Below, piece after piece: positions 53,358 to 61,913 of a stretch of 64,000 bases of DNA; positions within the stretch are counted from its first letter, which is position 1, and the number at the start of each line of letters is the position of its first letter. The position numbers were made by a program, and so were the translations under genes. Where the stretch lies: positions 5,095,531-5,159,530 of the forward strand of contig NZ_CP121472.1 of NCBI RefSeq assembly GCF_036208045.1, written 5' to 3'. The notes beneath the pieces are model-generated. The model saw nothing but the letters and a program-made list of their open reading frames with translations. It ran no database searches and had not been told where the DNA came from. Source of the stretch: Thiorhodovibrio winogradskyi (GTDB lineage Bacteria > Pseudomonadota > Gammaproteobacteria > Chromatiales > Chromatiaceae).

Positions 53358-55104
53358 TACTCAGCAACGACAAAACAAGAGCTTAGCCAGCCGGAAAGGG
53401 GATAAAAGGGAAGACAGGGTCTCCAGTTGGGTGCGAAACTGAAGGGACGAAACTTTATCCCGCTGGCCCAAGGAGACCCTGTCGATGCCATCCTACACGA
53501 TTTCCTCGCCCCACTTCGATTGCTACGCGGGCGCGATCGCTCAGTTCGAGCAGCTGCTCGAGACGCTCAGCGGTGAGCAAGCCCAGCGCGCCACGCACGG
53601 GGAGGTTGAGGCCTTGATCCAACAGGACGGCATGAAACTGCTGTGTCAGATGATCCAGGGACACCTGGACCAGCGCGCCCAAGAAGAACCGCGGCAGACC
53701 TCTGTCGTTGGCGCGGATGGCGCCCCGCGCACGCATCACCGCGCGGGCTGCACCCGGCTTCTGGAGACCCGCTTCGGGGAAGTGAAGGTCACCCGCCGGG
53801 GTTACGGCGCGCCGGGACTGGAGAGCATCTTCCCCCTGGATGCGGCGCTTAACCTCCCGCCAGACAAGTACTCTCACGGCTTGTGCGAGGTGGTGGCCGA
53901 GGCGGTCGTGGATGGCTCGTTCGATGCGGCCTGTGCGCATCTCAAACAGGTCGGCGGCGGGCAGATGGCCAAGCGCCAGGCCGAAGACGTGGCGGTGCAT
54001 CTGAGCCAAGACTTCGATGCCTTCTATGCACAGCCTTTTCTTGCGCAGTTACCGAGTGAGTCGGACGAACGGTTCCTGATCATCAGCGCCGACGGCAAGG
54101 GCATCGTGATGCACCCGCGCGATCTGCGCGAGGCCACGCGTAGGGCGCGGGAACGCCAGGCGCACAAGCAACAGACCCGGCTGAGTCCCGGGGAGAAAAA
54201 GCAGCGCAAACGCATGGCCACCGTGGCCTCGGTCTATGAGGTCGCCCCCTACCCGCGCACCCCGGAGCAGATCCTCGACCCCGACCAAGCCCCCGAGGGA
54301 AAACGCCCCCGGGTCCAGAACAAGCGCACCCCCTTGGTAATCAGGGGCGCGCGTAGAGGCCGATCAGCGCACCGTCATCGAGCAAGCCTTCGAGGAAGCC
54401 ATGCGCCGAGACCCGGATCAACAACGCCGCTGGGTTGTTCTCTGTGACGGCCAGGAGGATCTGCTGCGTCAGGTCTCAGCCGCTGCCGAGCGCTACAAGG
54501 TCGAGGTGGTGGTGATCCAGGACTTCGTCCATGTGCTGGAGTATCTGTGGAAAGCCGCGCATGCGTTCTTCCCCGAGACTCCGAGCGAGCGCGAGCAGTG
54601 GGTCCTGGAGCGCGCCATGGCCATCCTTGAAGGACGCGCTCACGACGTCGCCGTGGGGCTACGCCGCGCCGCGACCCGCAAGCAGCTCGGCGAGGCGGCG
54701 CGCAAACCGGTCGACAAGGCCGCTGACTATCTCGATAACAACCGTGCGCGCCTGCGCTACGACCAAGCGCTCGCGCAGGGAATGCCTATCGCCACCGGTG
54801 TCATCGAGGGCGCCTGTCGCCATCTGGTCAAGGATCGCATGGACCTGACCGGGGCACGCTGGGGCTTGGCGCGCGCCGAGGCCATCCTGAAGCTGCGTTC
54901 ACTGAAAATCAGCGGGGACTTGCCGGCGTATCTCACGTTTCACTTCGACGCTGAGCGCCAACGCCACTACCCCGGGCCGCCAATCCCGCTGGACCTGCCC
55001 GTGGCAGCATGAGGTCTCACCTGCGAACTCACCATGGACAGAAAACATCACCCGCAACCGCTGGATTCTTCGGTGCTTGGCGTCGTTCTAAAAGAGCCGC
55101 ACCC
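53336..55104 (+). mobile_element. ISKra4-family-like insertion sequence, 1769 bp
   Basis: Bounded by perfect inverted repeats: TTGGGTGCGGCTCTTTTAG... (53334-53357) and its exact complement (55083-55106), 24 bp. The element proper probably runs GGG...CCC. Inside is one transposase gene with a frameshift. The flanks (GCTCCATTGCATTT left, AACGCCTTTCCTCG right) share no target duplication, and they belong to two different transposase genes, so the element sits at a recombination junction rather than a simple insertion site. Confidence 0.85.
53485..55012 (+). pseudogene. ISKra4-family transposase, frameshifted
   Basis: The first part (MPSYTISSPHFDCYAGAIAQ, TRFGEVKVTRRGYGAPG, the catalytic-type ISADGKGIVMHPRD) is in one frame to about 54340; the rest (EQAFEEAMRRDPDQQRRWVV, IQDFVHVLEYLWKAAHAFFP, GVIEGACRHLVKDRMDLTGA) is in the +1 frame, ending at 55012. 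Frame 2 has a TAA at 54338-54340, so the shift lies in 54341-54360. Around it the sequence reads NKRT-PLVIRGAR-VEAD, where relatives have NKR-WA-S/R-VE; a 13-bp insertion (CCCTTGGTAATCA) would explain both the extra residues and the shift. No clear slippery heptamer is present, so a programmed shift is unlikely. Confidence 0.82.
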
Positions 55105-55106
55105 AA
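55083..55106. repeat. Right terminal inverted repeat of the ISKra4-like element
   Basis: 24 bp, perfect inverted copy of 53334-53357. Confidence 0.93.
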
Positions 55107-55823
55107 CGCCTTTCCTCGTCTGCCGGTGATGGTGTTGCTCGATGGGCTCTATGCCAATGGCCCGATCATGGAACGCTGTCGCCGCTATCACTGGGATTTC
55201 ATGATCGTGCTCAAGGATGGCTCGCTGCCCACTGTCTGGGAGGAGTATCGCAGCCTGGCGCACGAGCAGCCGGAGCATCGCTGCGAACAGAGATGGGGCG
55301 AGCGTCAGCAGCAATTTCAGTGGGTCAACGCGATTCGCTACGAGTATGGACCCAATGGCAAGAAGTTCCTTGAGGTCCATGTGGTGACTTGCCACGAACA
55401 CTGGCAGGTGGTGGACCCCAAGACCGCGGAGATCATCACCAAGCACGCCCGCCATGTCTGGCTCTCCTCGCGCCCGCCCATTGCCTAATGGGCCGGCTCA
55501 ATGTGCATACCCGCTGCAACCTGGGGGCGCGCTATCGCTGGGGCATCGAAGGGGCGTTTCTGGTCGAAAAGCATCAGGGCTACGCCTACGAACATGCCTT
55601 CGCCAAACAGTGGAACGCGATGAAGGGCTATCATTTCCTGATGCGTCTGGCGCACCTGATCAACACCCTGGCGCGCTTCTCCAAGCAGCTGGCGGCGCTG
55701 TTCGTGGAGCTTGGGGTGCAGGCCACCATCGGCTTCATCCGCAATACCCTCACCGGCCCTTGGCTCGATCCCCAAGCGGTGGAGCAGCGCCTGCAGCGAC
55801 CGTTTCGATTACGTCTGCTCTGA
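55107..55823 (+). pseudogene. Second, unrelated DDE transposase, 3' part only, frameshifted
   Basis: Immediately outside the right IS end the frame reads NAFPRLPVMVLLDGLYANGP, RRYHWDFMIVLKDGSLPTVW and HVVTCHEHWQVVDPKTAEI, then hits TAA at 55486-55488; coding resemblance resumes one base off (GRLNVHTRCNLGARYRWGIE, FLVEKHQGYAYEHAFAKQ, WNAMKGYHFLMRLAHLINTL) to the stop at 55823. The N-terminal half is absent. It is not the missing end of the transposase on the left side of the IS, which belongs to a different family. A 7-bp hairpin CTCACTG-CCTG-CAGTGAG follows the stop (55825-55842); 55843-56016 shows no gene. Confidence 0.78.
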
Positions 55824-56016
55824 GCTCACTGCCTGCAGTGAGACGACCGCTTGCCCATCGCGCAGGCGGAGGCCCCCTATGGCCAAGAGGTCCTGCGGCA
55901 GCGATTTTTGCTCCGGCAGGCTCCGTCACACGGGCGCCAATGTCCAGTTTTCACCTCACTCGGCGCGAAAATTCTCGAAATTCCTCGTCCAGCGCCTTGG
56001 TCTGGTAAGTCGTGCG

Positions 56017-56322
56017 TCAGGGCTGGCTAGACTTACTGTTGTTACTGCGAACGGTCAGGATAGAATATTCTTGGGCGCTGGCGTGCCGTCGCGCTTGGCG
56101 ATAGCGGCGGTGGGCGCGCACCAGGTTGGCGGCAAGCTGCGCGGCGATGGGGCCGTTGCGGTGCCTGGGTTTATCAACCAGACCGAGGTCGTCGTGGCGG
56201 ATGGCTTGGGCCGGGTCGCCGTCGTGCAGGGTGTGGTTGCCTTGGGCGAGGGCGGTGGGGGGCTGGGCCTGAGTCTGGAGCAGGGCCTGGCGCTGGGCGG
56301 AGGGGTCATCAGGGGCGGGCAT
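56017..56322 (-). pseudogene. N-terminal remnant of a TPR-containing protein, copy A
   Basis: Reads MPAPDDPSAQRQALLQTQAQ, PPTALAQGNHTLHDGDPAQA, then a TPR-like IRHDDLGLVDKPRHRNGPIA and AANLVRAHRRYRQAR before losing resemblance and stopping. Proteins starting this way in purple sulfur bacteria continue into long TPR-glycosyltransferase or sulfotransferase-type enzymes; here only ~75 meaningful codons survive. A similar but differently degraded copy lies at 57733-57957, so both are parts of a tandem duplication. The 342-bp gap upstream (56323-56664) holds conserved non-genic sequence shared with the other copy and a miniature element. Confidence 0.55.
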
Positions 56323-56485
56323 GAGCAGCTTTGGCGGCGCGGGTGAGCCGGCGGTGGCTCAGCCTTGGTGTCTTTGAAATGGTCGCGGCATGATGTGCTC
56401 GGAGGATAGCCACAAACGCGGTGAAGTGCAAGGCAACGGCGCCGAGCTTGGTGCACCGGGTCGCTTGTGTAAACGTGGTCTGTCC

Positions 56486-56617
56486 CTGAGGAATCCCCAA
56501 AACTTTTTTCTTTGCAATCAGGGTAATGACGAACTGGACATCGCTGGTCGCCTGGCTCAATCAGGGCGGCCACGCCAAACAATTGATGAAGCGTGAGAAT
56601 TTGTGGGGATACCTCAG
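56486..56617. mobile_element. 132-bp miniature inverted-repeat element (MITE)
   Basis: Ends are CTGAGGAATCCCCA (56486-56499) and TGGGGATACCTCAG (56604-56617), inverted repeats with one mismatch in 14. It is flanked by GGTCTGTCC (56477-56485) and GGTCTCTCC (56618-56626), a 9-bp target duplication with one mismatch. The paralogous stretch in the other duplicate reads GGTCTGTCCCGG without the element, i.e. the empty site. A short internal frame (MTNWTSLVAWLNQGG, AKQLMKRENLWGYLR) reads like joined ends of a transposase gene, suggesting an internally deleted IS. Confidence 0.85.
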
Positions 56618-56664
56618 GGTCTCTCCCGGTTTTCCTCCCGTACCGGTTTTCCTCTGGTTTTCCT

Positions 56665-57621
56665 CTACGCAGTACGCCCTTCTTTCTGCATTTGTGCCTT
56701 TAAAGACGCTAATTCGGCCAAAGCAGCCTCCTTCTCGGCGCGTTCCTGGTCGGCCTTTGCGCGTTCTTGTTCTTTCGCCATACGCTCTTGCTCAAGCGCC
56801 AACCGTGCCTGCTCTTCGGCCGTGCGTGCCTGCTCTTCGGCCGCGCGCGCCTGCTCTTCGGCCGCGCGTGCCTGCTCGACGAATTGACGCGCCTGCTCGG
56901 CCTCGGCGCGGCGTTCATCGAGCTCTTGTTGGATACTCATCTGCTGGCGCAGATAGTTCTGCCGCGCTTGGTAGGCGTGGTAGGCGCGGTCTTTCTCGGA
57001 GAAGCGTTCTAGGGTGCGCATGGCTTGCCTCATCTCGGGGGTCTGCATCCAGGGCGGAAGGGCGTCAGTGTCGAGGGTGACGCCTTCCTTGAAAAATTTC
57101 AGCCAACGTTCTTGCTCGGTGTTGACCCACTCGGCATGGAATTTGTTCAGCTCCAGCAGCCAAATGCCACCGTGATTGAGCAGACTGCGACCTTGGGGGT
57201 CGCGCAGGCGGAAGTCGTGCAGGTAGGCATCAGGATCCGGGAGCAGGTCTTCGGCAAGCAGCCAGATGGCGTAGGTGGGCTTGAGCGTGCTGTAAGGCTC
57301 GCCGTCGCTGAGCTGAGAGCTATAGAGATCGGCCCAGCCATAGCTGATGCGGGCCGGCAGGTCGCGGTAGCTTAAGAGCTGAATCTCGATCTGATAGAGC
57401 CCGCCGTGGTCGTCCCTGGCCTTGACGTCGACAATACTGAGCTTGTCGTCGAGAAATTCGCGCTCGTTGTAGGGATTGAGGATCTCGACACCACTGATCG
57501 GGGCGGGTAGCTCGGCGCCGAGCATGGCGTTGAGAAAGTGCAGCAGCAGGGCACGGTTGGTCTCGGTGCCGAGCAGGGCCTTGAAGACGCAGTCGATCCG
57601 GGGGTCGATGGGGTGGCGCAT
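56665..57621 (-). CDS. Rpn-family recombination-promoting nuclease / PD-(D/E)XK transposase-like protein, copy A
   Basis: A 318-residue protein of the PD-(D/E)XK 'putative transposase' (Rpn) family, DNA endonucleases that promote RecA-independent recombination. The start MRHPIDPRIDCVFKALLGTE, the core DDKLSIVDVKARD (catalytic Asp) and GLYQIEIQLL (ExQ) are typical, then YADLYSSQL-like, YAIWLLAEDLLPD and WLKFFKEG. The last ~90 residues are a long charged coiled coil built from heptads (EEQARAA, EEQARTA, EEQARLA, LEQERMA), encoded by 21-bp DNA repeats at about 56806-56890. Intact here, whereas the paralogue at 58157 is damaged. Confidence 0.9.
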   Translation of the reverse strand: MRHPIDPRIDCVFKALLGTETNRALLLHFLNAMLGAELPAPISGVEILNPYNEREFLDDKLSIVDVKARDDHGGLYQIEIQLLSYRDLPARISYGWADLYSSQLSDGEPYSTLKPTYAIWLLAEDLLPDPDAYLHDFRLRDPQGRSLLNHGGIWLLELNKFHAEWVNTEQERWLKFFKEGVTLDTDALPPWMQTPEMRQAMRTLERFSEKDRAYHAYQARQNYLRQQMSIQQELDERRAEAEQARQFVEQARAAEEQARAAEEQARTAEEQARLALEQERMAKEQERAKADQERAEKEAALAELASLKAQMQKEGRTA

Positions 57622-57732
57622 GATGAGGATTCTAGCCGATTGCGCAGGGGGGTGGCTTCGCCGGGGAGGTGTCAGTGCAGTTCGCTGTTATCCGCGGTGA
57701 AGCGGGCGCGGGCTTGTTCGTCATCATCGCTG

Positions 57733-57957
57733 TCAAGCAGCAGGCGGGCGTCCCACAGCCACTGGTAGAGCAGGCTCGGCGATGGGGCCGTTTTGGTGGC
57801 TGGGTTCATCGACCAGGCCGAGGGCATGGTGGCGGATGGCTTGGGCCGGGTCGCCGTGGCGCAGGGCGTGGTTGCCTTGGGTGAGGGCGGTGGGGGGCCG
57901 GTTCTGGGTTTGGGCCTGGGTCTGGAGCTGGGCGGAGGGGTCATCAGGGGTCGGCAT
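57733..57957 (-). pseudogene. N-terminal remnant of a TPR-containing protein, copy B
   Basis: MPTPDDPSAQLQTQAQTQNR, PPTALTQGNHALRHGDPAQA and IRHHALGLVDEPSHQNGPIA parallel copy A, then the frame is lost; a neighbouring frame continues LLYQWLWDARLLLDSDDDEQ and ends at 57672. So this copy is frameshifted as well. It lies directly upstream (on the minus strand: downstream) of the damaged Rpn copy and between the two Rpn genes. Confidence 0.55.
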
Positions 57958-58156
57958 GAGCCGCGGTGGCGGCGGAGATGGGCCGGCGGTTGCTCAGCCT
58001 TAGGAGTCCTTGGGGGTGTCCTTACGGGTGGTTGCAGCGTGATGATGCTCGAAAGCATAGTTACAAACACGGCGAAGTGCAAGGCAATGGCGCCGGGGTT
58101 GGTGCACCGGGTCGCTTGTGTCAACGTGGTCTGTCCCGGTTTTCCTCGGTTTTCCT

Positions 58157-58975
58157 CTACTCAGTGCGCCCTTGCTCCTGCATTTGTGCCTTTAAAGACG
58201 CTAGTTCGGCCAAAGCAGCCTCCTTCTCGGCACGTTCCTGGTCGGCCTTTGCGCGTTCTTGTTCTTTTGCCACACGCTCTTGTTCAAGCGCCAACCGTGC
58301 CTGCTCCTCGGCGGTGCGTGACTGCTCGGCGAATTGACGCGCCTGCTCTTCGGCCGCGCGCGCCTGCTCTTCGGCCGCGCGTGCCTGCTCTTCGGCCGCG
58401 CGTGCCTGCTCGGCGAATTGACGCGCCTGCTCGGCCTCGGCGCGGCGTTCATCGAGCTCTTGTTGGATACTCATCTGCTGGCGCAGATAATTCTGCCGCG
58501 CTTGGTAGGCGTGGTAGGCGCGGTCTTTCTCGGAGAAGCGTTCTAGGGTGCGCATGGCTTGCCTCATCTCGGGGGTCTGCATCCAGGGCGGAAGGGCGTC
58601 AGTGTCGAGGGTGACGCCTTCCTTGAAAAATTTCAGCCAACGTTCTTGCTCGGTGTTGACCCACTCGGCATGGAATTTGTTCAGCTCCAGCAGCCAAATG
58701 CCACCGTGATTGAGCAGACTGCGACCTTGGGGGTCGCGCAGGCGGAAGTCGTGCAGGTAGGCATCAGGATCCGGGAGCAGGTCTTCGGCAAGCAGCCAGA
58801 TGGCGTAGGTGGGCTTGAGCGTGCTGTAAGGCTCGCCGTCGCTGAGCTGAGAGCTATAGAGATCGGCCCAGCCATAGCTGATGCGGGCCGGCAGGTCGCG
58901 GTAGCTTAAGAGCTGAATCTCGATCTGATAGAGCCCGCCGTGGTCTCGGCTCCGAGCAAGGCCTTGAAGACGCAC
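58157..58975 (-). pseudogene. Rpn-family nuclease, copy B, 5'-truncated with internal deletion
   Basis: From GGLYQIEIQLLSYRDLPARI to the end it matches copy A almost exactly, with extra coiled-coil repeats (QARQFAEQSRTAEEQAR inserted). Upstream, 151 bp corresponding to 57412-57562 of copy A are missing; the ends of the deletion coincide with a TGGTC repeated at 57407 and 57558, so it arose by short-repeat recombination. It removes the SIVDVKARD catalytic Asp and shifts the frame; similarity stops altogether after GAAGACGCA near 58973. An ORF from GTG 58975 exists but encodes a dead nuclease. Confidence 0.88.
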
Positions 58976-59203
58976 AAACGGACCTTTTCAGTCTAGGAGC
59001 AGGCGGCGGCCAGGCCCAGGCAGGCTTTGGTAAAGATCAAACGCGCGGATTTACCGAAAGTTTACCTTGGCGGGCGCGTTTAGGCCCGAACCCTTGGCCT
59101 TGATATACTGCATCGCCCCATACGCCAGGGATCGGGTCGGAGCATCCACGCCCTGGGTGGAGACATCAGGCTGCTGTGCGATATTGCGCTGGGAGTTTTT
59201 TCA

Positions 59204-59827
59204 TTGACGCAACCCCAACCACAACCCCAACCCCAAACAAGCGTCGCCGCTTTTGATTTCGACGGGACCATTTCCACCCGCGATACCTTTCTCCCCTTTC
59301 TGTTCCGCGCCTTTGGCTGGGTTCGGGTGCTCTCTGTGCTGTTGCCGCTGGCGGGCGAGGGTCTGCGGGTTCTGCGCGGACGCGCCAGTCGGGATGCCTT
59401 CAAGGCGCGGCTGATCGCACGACTCTTTACTGGTGTTCCAGTCAGCGCCATCACCCCCCACGGGCCACGCCATGCCGAGGCGATCCGACGGTGGCTGCGG
59501 CCGCGGGCGCTTGCGCGCATCGAATGGCATCGCGCGCAAGGGCATCGGTTGGTGATGGTCAGCGCGTCGCTGGAGTTGTATCTGCGCGATCTTGCCGCGG
59601 ACTTGGGGTTTCAGGATCTTCTCTGCACGCAGCTGGGGCAGGAGGGCGCTTGCTTTGACGGGCGCATGGCCGGCGGCAATTGTCGCGGCGCGGAAAAAGT
59701 CAAGCGGCTGGAGACCCTGCTTGGCGATTTATCCCAACTGGAGATCCATGCTTACGGCGACTCGGACGGCGACCGGGAGATGCTGGAGATCGCCCAACAT
59801 CCCTTCTATCGACCTTTTCGCGACTAG
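59204..59827 (+). CDS. HAD-IB family phosphatase
   Basis: A 207-residue phosphoserine-phosphatase-like HAD enzyme. Motif I is AAFDFDGTISTRDTFLPF, motif II LVMVSASLELYLRDLA, motif III Lys in AEKVKRLE and motif IV HAYGDSDGDREML; a helical cap lies between I and II. The start is TTG 59204 with GGGAG eight bases upstream; the first residues are a QP repeat (QPQPQPQPQ) from CAACCCCAACC repeats. It faces the Ter cluster genes, ending 40 bp from the CitE-like stop. Related HAD-IB proteins dephosphorylate serine or lipid phosphates; substrate unknown here. Membership of the Ter module is possible but unproven. The 228-bp gap before it has a TATACT box (59104-59109) without a clear -35. Confidence 0.85.
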   Translation: MTQPQPQPQPQTSVAAFDFDGTISTRDTFLPFLFRAFGWVRVLSVLLPLAGEGLRVLRGRASRDAFKARLIARLFTGVPVSAITPHGPRHAEAIRRWLRPRALARIEWHRAQGHRLVMVSASLELYLRDLAADLGFQDLLCTQLGQEGACFDGRMAGGNCRGAEKVKRLETLLGDLSQLEIHAYGDSDGDREMLEIAQHPFYRPFRD

Positions 59828-59867
59828 CAACCGAGAAGGCGGGGGTTTGCATGACCCTGCCGCCGTG

Positions 59868-60740
59868 CTACCCCATGTCCATGTTCGCGCGCGCGACAAT
59901 CTGGCGCGCCCAGTGCCGATGGGTGGCGGGTTCGCACATGGAGCCTTGATATTGGAACACGGCACGGTCATCCAGCAGGATTTGTCGCGCTGTCGTCACC
60001 TCCGTGGATGTGACCTGAAAGGCAGCGTTGATCGACGCGAGTTGCTTGGGATGAATCGCCGTCTTACCGCAGAGTCCATGCGCGATGTCCTCGGCCAGCT
60101 CCTCGCTCAGCAGCTCCGGGCAGTCAAGATGCTCGAACACCGGCGCCGTGAGCTGGAAGCCAAAGGGTTTGAAAGTAGTCACCAGGTTGGCAATGGTGGG
60201 GCCCAGGGGAGTGCGATAAATGGTGCGGTCGCGCGGACGGCGCAGGCCCAGAAGTGCGAGCAGGTCGTTGCCGCCGATGCGCAGCGCCAGGATGCGCTCC
60301 TGCTGGCCTGCCGCGAGCATTTGATCACGCAGGTCGCGCATGCGCGCGACATCAAAAACATCAAGCGTCTCCAGGGTCGGCATGCAGCGAAATCCGGTGC
60401 CGGCCAGGGGGCCAAAGTAGGCGTCGAAGTTACTCAGGTCAAGCTTGGGTAAGACAAAGCCGTCGAGCTTGCCCGCCCCAGGCAGGGCCAGCAGCCAGTC
60501 GAGAATCTCGGGGTTGCGCACCCGCACGAAGCGCATCAATGTCGTGCGCTTCTCCATGCGTTCAAGACAGTGGCGGAGGTTGTCGAGCGCAACGCCGAGT
60601 GCCTGCTCGGCCACGGCATCCTCGGTACAGAAGATCACCGAGCGCAGACTGGGCCAACGGCTGGCGTTGGCGATGGGCAAACAGTCCTTGTGCGTCAGCG
60701 GGACATAGAGCGAGCCCCCAAGTCGATAAGCCTCAAGCAT
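59868..60740 (-). CDS. HpcH/HpaI aldolase / CitE-like lyase of the Ter cluster
   Basis: A 290-residue TIM-barrel protein of the citrate-lyase-beta type. Visible motifs: SVIFCTEDAVAEQAL (acidic start), FVRVRNPEILDWLL, GFVLPKLDLSNFD, CMPTLETLDVF, the AGQQERILALRIGGNDLLAL metal region and GLCGKTAIHPKQLASINAAF near the end, which is the CitE signature for CoA/substrate contact. In Ter clusters such genes accompany a phosphoribosyltransferase, ATP-grasp and HAD genes and are predicted to build a nucleoside-like metabolite. It overlaps the StiP-like gene by 8 bp. Confidence 0.85.
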   Translation of the reverse strand: MLEAYRLGGSLYVPLTHKDCLPIANASRWPSLRSVIFCTEDAVAEQALGVALDNLRHCLERMEKRTTLMRFVRVRNPEILDWLLALPGAGKLDGFVLPKLDLSNFDAYFGPLAGTGFRCMPTLETLDVFDVARMRDLRDQMLAAGQQERILALRIGGNDLLALLGLRRPRDRTIYRTPLGPTIANLVTTFKPFGFQLTAPVFEHLDCPELLSEELAEDIAHGLCGKTAIHPKQLASINAAFQVTSTEVTTARQILLDDRAVFQYQGSMCEPATHRHWARQIVARANMDMG

Positions 60741-61881
60741 CGGATAACCCTTTGATGAGCGCGATGGCCTGGTAAGGCGAATTGGGGTCGACCTCGCCAG
60801 GCACTTGCTTTTCCGTGGCCAACTGTATCAAGTGAGCGACTTCTGGAAGATCGGGATCGCGCAAGATGAGCCGCTCGGGCACCCGCCGCAACAGGACGCG
60901 CGTGGCCTCGCCGATTCCGGGTTTGATGAAATTCGCATTCGTGATGCCGAAACGGGCGCGAATGTCGGCCAGCATGCGGGTGGAGCGCTCGCGTGCCGCG
61001 GTCGGGTCGACTGGCTGTGTCGCCGGCTGATAGCCGGCATCCAGCTGCGCGCGGATCGTCTCGCGCAGCGCGTCGACGAACCAGCGTGACAAATCCTGGG
61101 GTTCAAAGTGCGCGTAATAGACGCAGCCATGAAAGTCGTCGGGGCCGATTTGATGGTTCAGGATCGAGCGGCTAACCAGTCCGGACATGGTCGCCCCCAT
61201 GATGCTCGAGGGGATCAGGTAATCCTCATCCGAGGGGGCAACCCCGACGCCGGCCAGGTCGGTCAGGGCATGGAGGCGGGAATCCAGGGTAAGGCCCCAG
61301 CGGGTCTTAAAGTCCGCGAGCGCGTGCTTGAGTTCACGCGCGATCACCCCTTTGCCGGTCCAGCCATCGACAAAGACGATGCCGGCTGGGTCGCGCTGGC
61401 AGTCCTCAAGAATAAAGCGCAGGGCGCGTTGATCAATGCCGCGATCACGGATGATGGAGATCGAGTAGTGCCGCGCTGGGCGCGCGAACACCTCCGCCAG
61501 GGTGTGCTTGAGCAGGACGCCGACCGGGGTGCCAGCACGCGCGAGCGAGACCAGGGTGATCTCGTTGGCGTGCTCGGCGGCAATCATGGCGGCTAGGTCA
61601 AGCACGCCGCGCGCCATGCGATCACGCGTCATGGCGAAAGCTTGGTGAAAGACCTCAAGGTAATCCGCCGAGGGCAGGGATTCGAGGCTTAACATCTCGC
61701 TGTAATGCCGGAGCCCCGCCTGAATCAACCGCTCCTTCTCGGCCACCGGAGTGTCGTCGATAGCGATGGGTTTCAGCAGAAAGCAGACATCCTCGGGGCG
61801 ATAGCTGCCTGGGAAGCCGGCCGAGGCATTGGCCCTTTGGCTGACGGCGTCCCTCTCCGCATTGTTGTCCCGATGCACCAT
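60733..61881 (-). CDS. StiP/phosphoribosyltransferase-like protein of the Ter cluster
   Basis: A 382-residue protein annotated in relatives as cysteine-protease StiP family, with an N-terminal phosphoribosyltransferase-like fold. Motifs: FLLKPIAIDDTPVAEKERLI at the start, EITLVSLARAGTPVGVLLKH, HYSISIIRDRGIDQRAL, IVFVDGWTGKGVIARELKHA (PRTase PRPP-loop-like acidic strand VFVDGWTGKG) and a C-terminal PELOTA-like part (NFIKPGIGEATRVLLRR). The name 'protease' is weakly supported; a PRPP-using enzyme is the more likely reading. It lies 32 bp after the HAD gene and overlaps the CitE-like gene. Confidence 0.78.
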   Translation of the reverse strand: MVHRDNNAERDAVSQRANASAGFPGSYRPEDVCFLLKPIAIDDTPVAEKERLIQAGLRHYSEMLSLESLPSADYLEVFHQAFAMTRDRMARGVLDLAAMIAAEHANEITLVSLARAGTPVGVLLKHTLAEVFARPARHYSISIIRDRGIDQRALRFILEDCQRDPAGIVFVDGWTGKGVIARELKHALADFKTRWGLTLDSRLHALTDLAGVGVAPSDEDYLIPSSIMGATMSGLVSRSILNHQIGPDDFHGCVYYAHFEPQDLSRWFVDALRETIRAQLDAGYQPATQPVDPTAARERSTRMLADIRARFGITNANFIKPGIGEATRVLLRRVPERLILRDPDLPEVAHLIQLATEKQVPGEVDPNSPYQAIALIKGLSDA

Positions 61882-61913
61882 TAACGGGGGTAACCTGCCG
61901 TTGCGGGAGCCGA

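Larger units (their letters stand above)
56326..58975. repeat. Direct tandem duplication of an Rpn nuclease plus TPR-remnant module
   Basis: Segments 56400-57411 and about 58035-58943 carry the same order of sequence: a conserved non-genic block (GGTGCACCGGGTCGCTTGTGT in two parts), then the Rpn gene 3' end to middle. The encoded proteins are identical over most of their shared length. Differences are the 132-bp MITE in copy A, coiled-coil repeat number, and a deletion near the 5' end of copy B. The TPR remnants beyond each block belong to the same module but are more diverged. Confidence 0.85.

Noticed and set aside
54341-54360. Programmed frameshift in the ISKra4-like transposase
   Set aside because: No slippery heptamer or following stem was found, and an inserted 13-bp stretch explains the shift.
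57793-58614. 273-codon plus-strand ORF across the TPR remnant and Rpn copy B
   Set aside because: Antisense, low-complexity Arg/Ala/Pro translation of the coiled-coil repeats.
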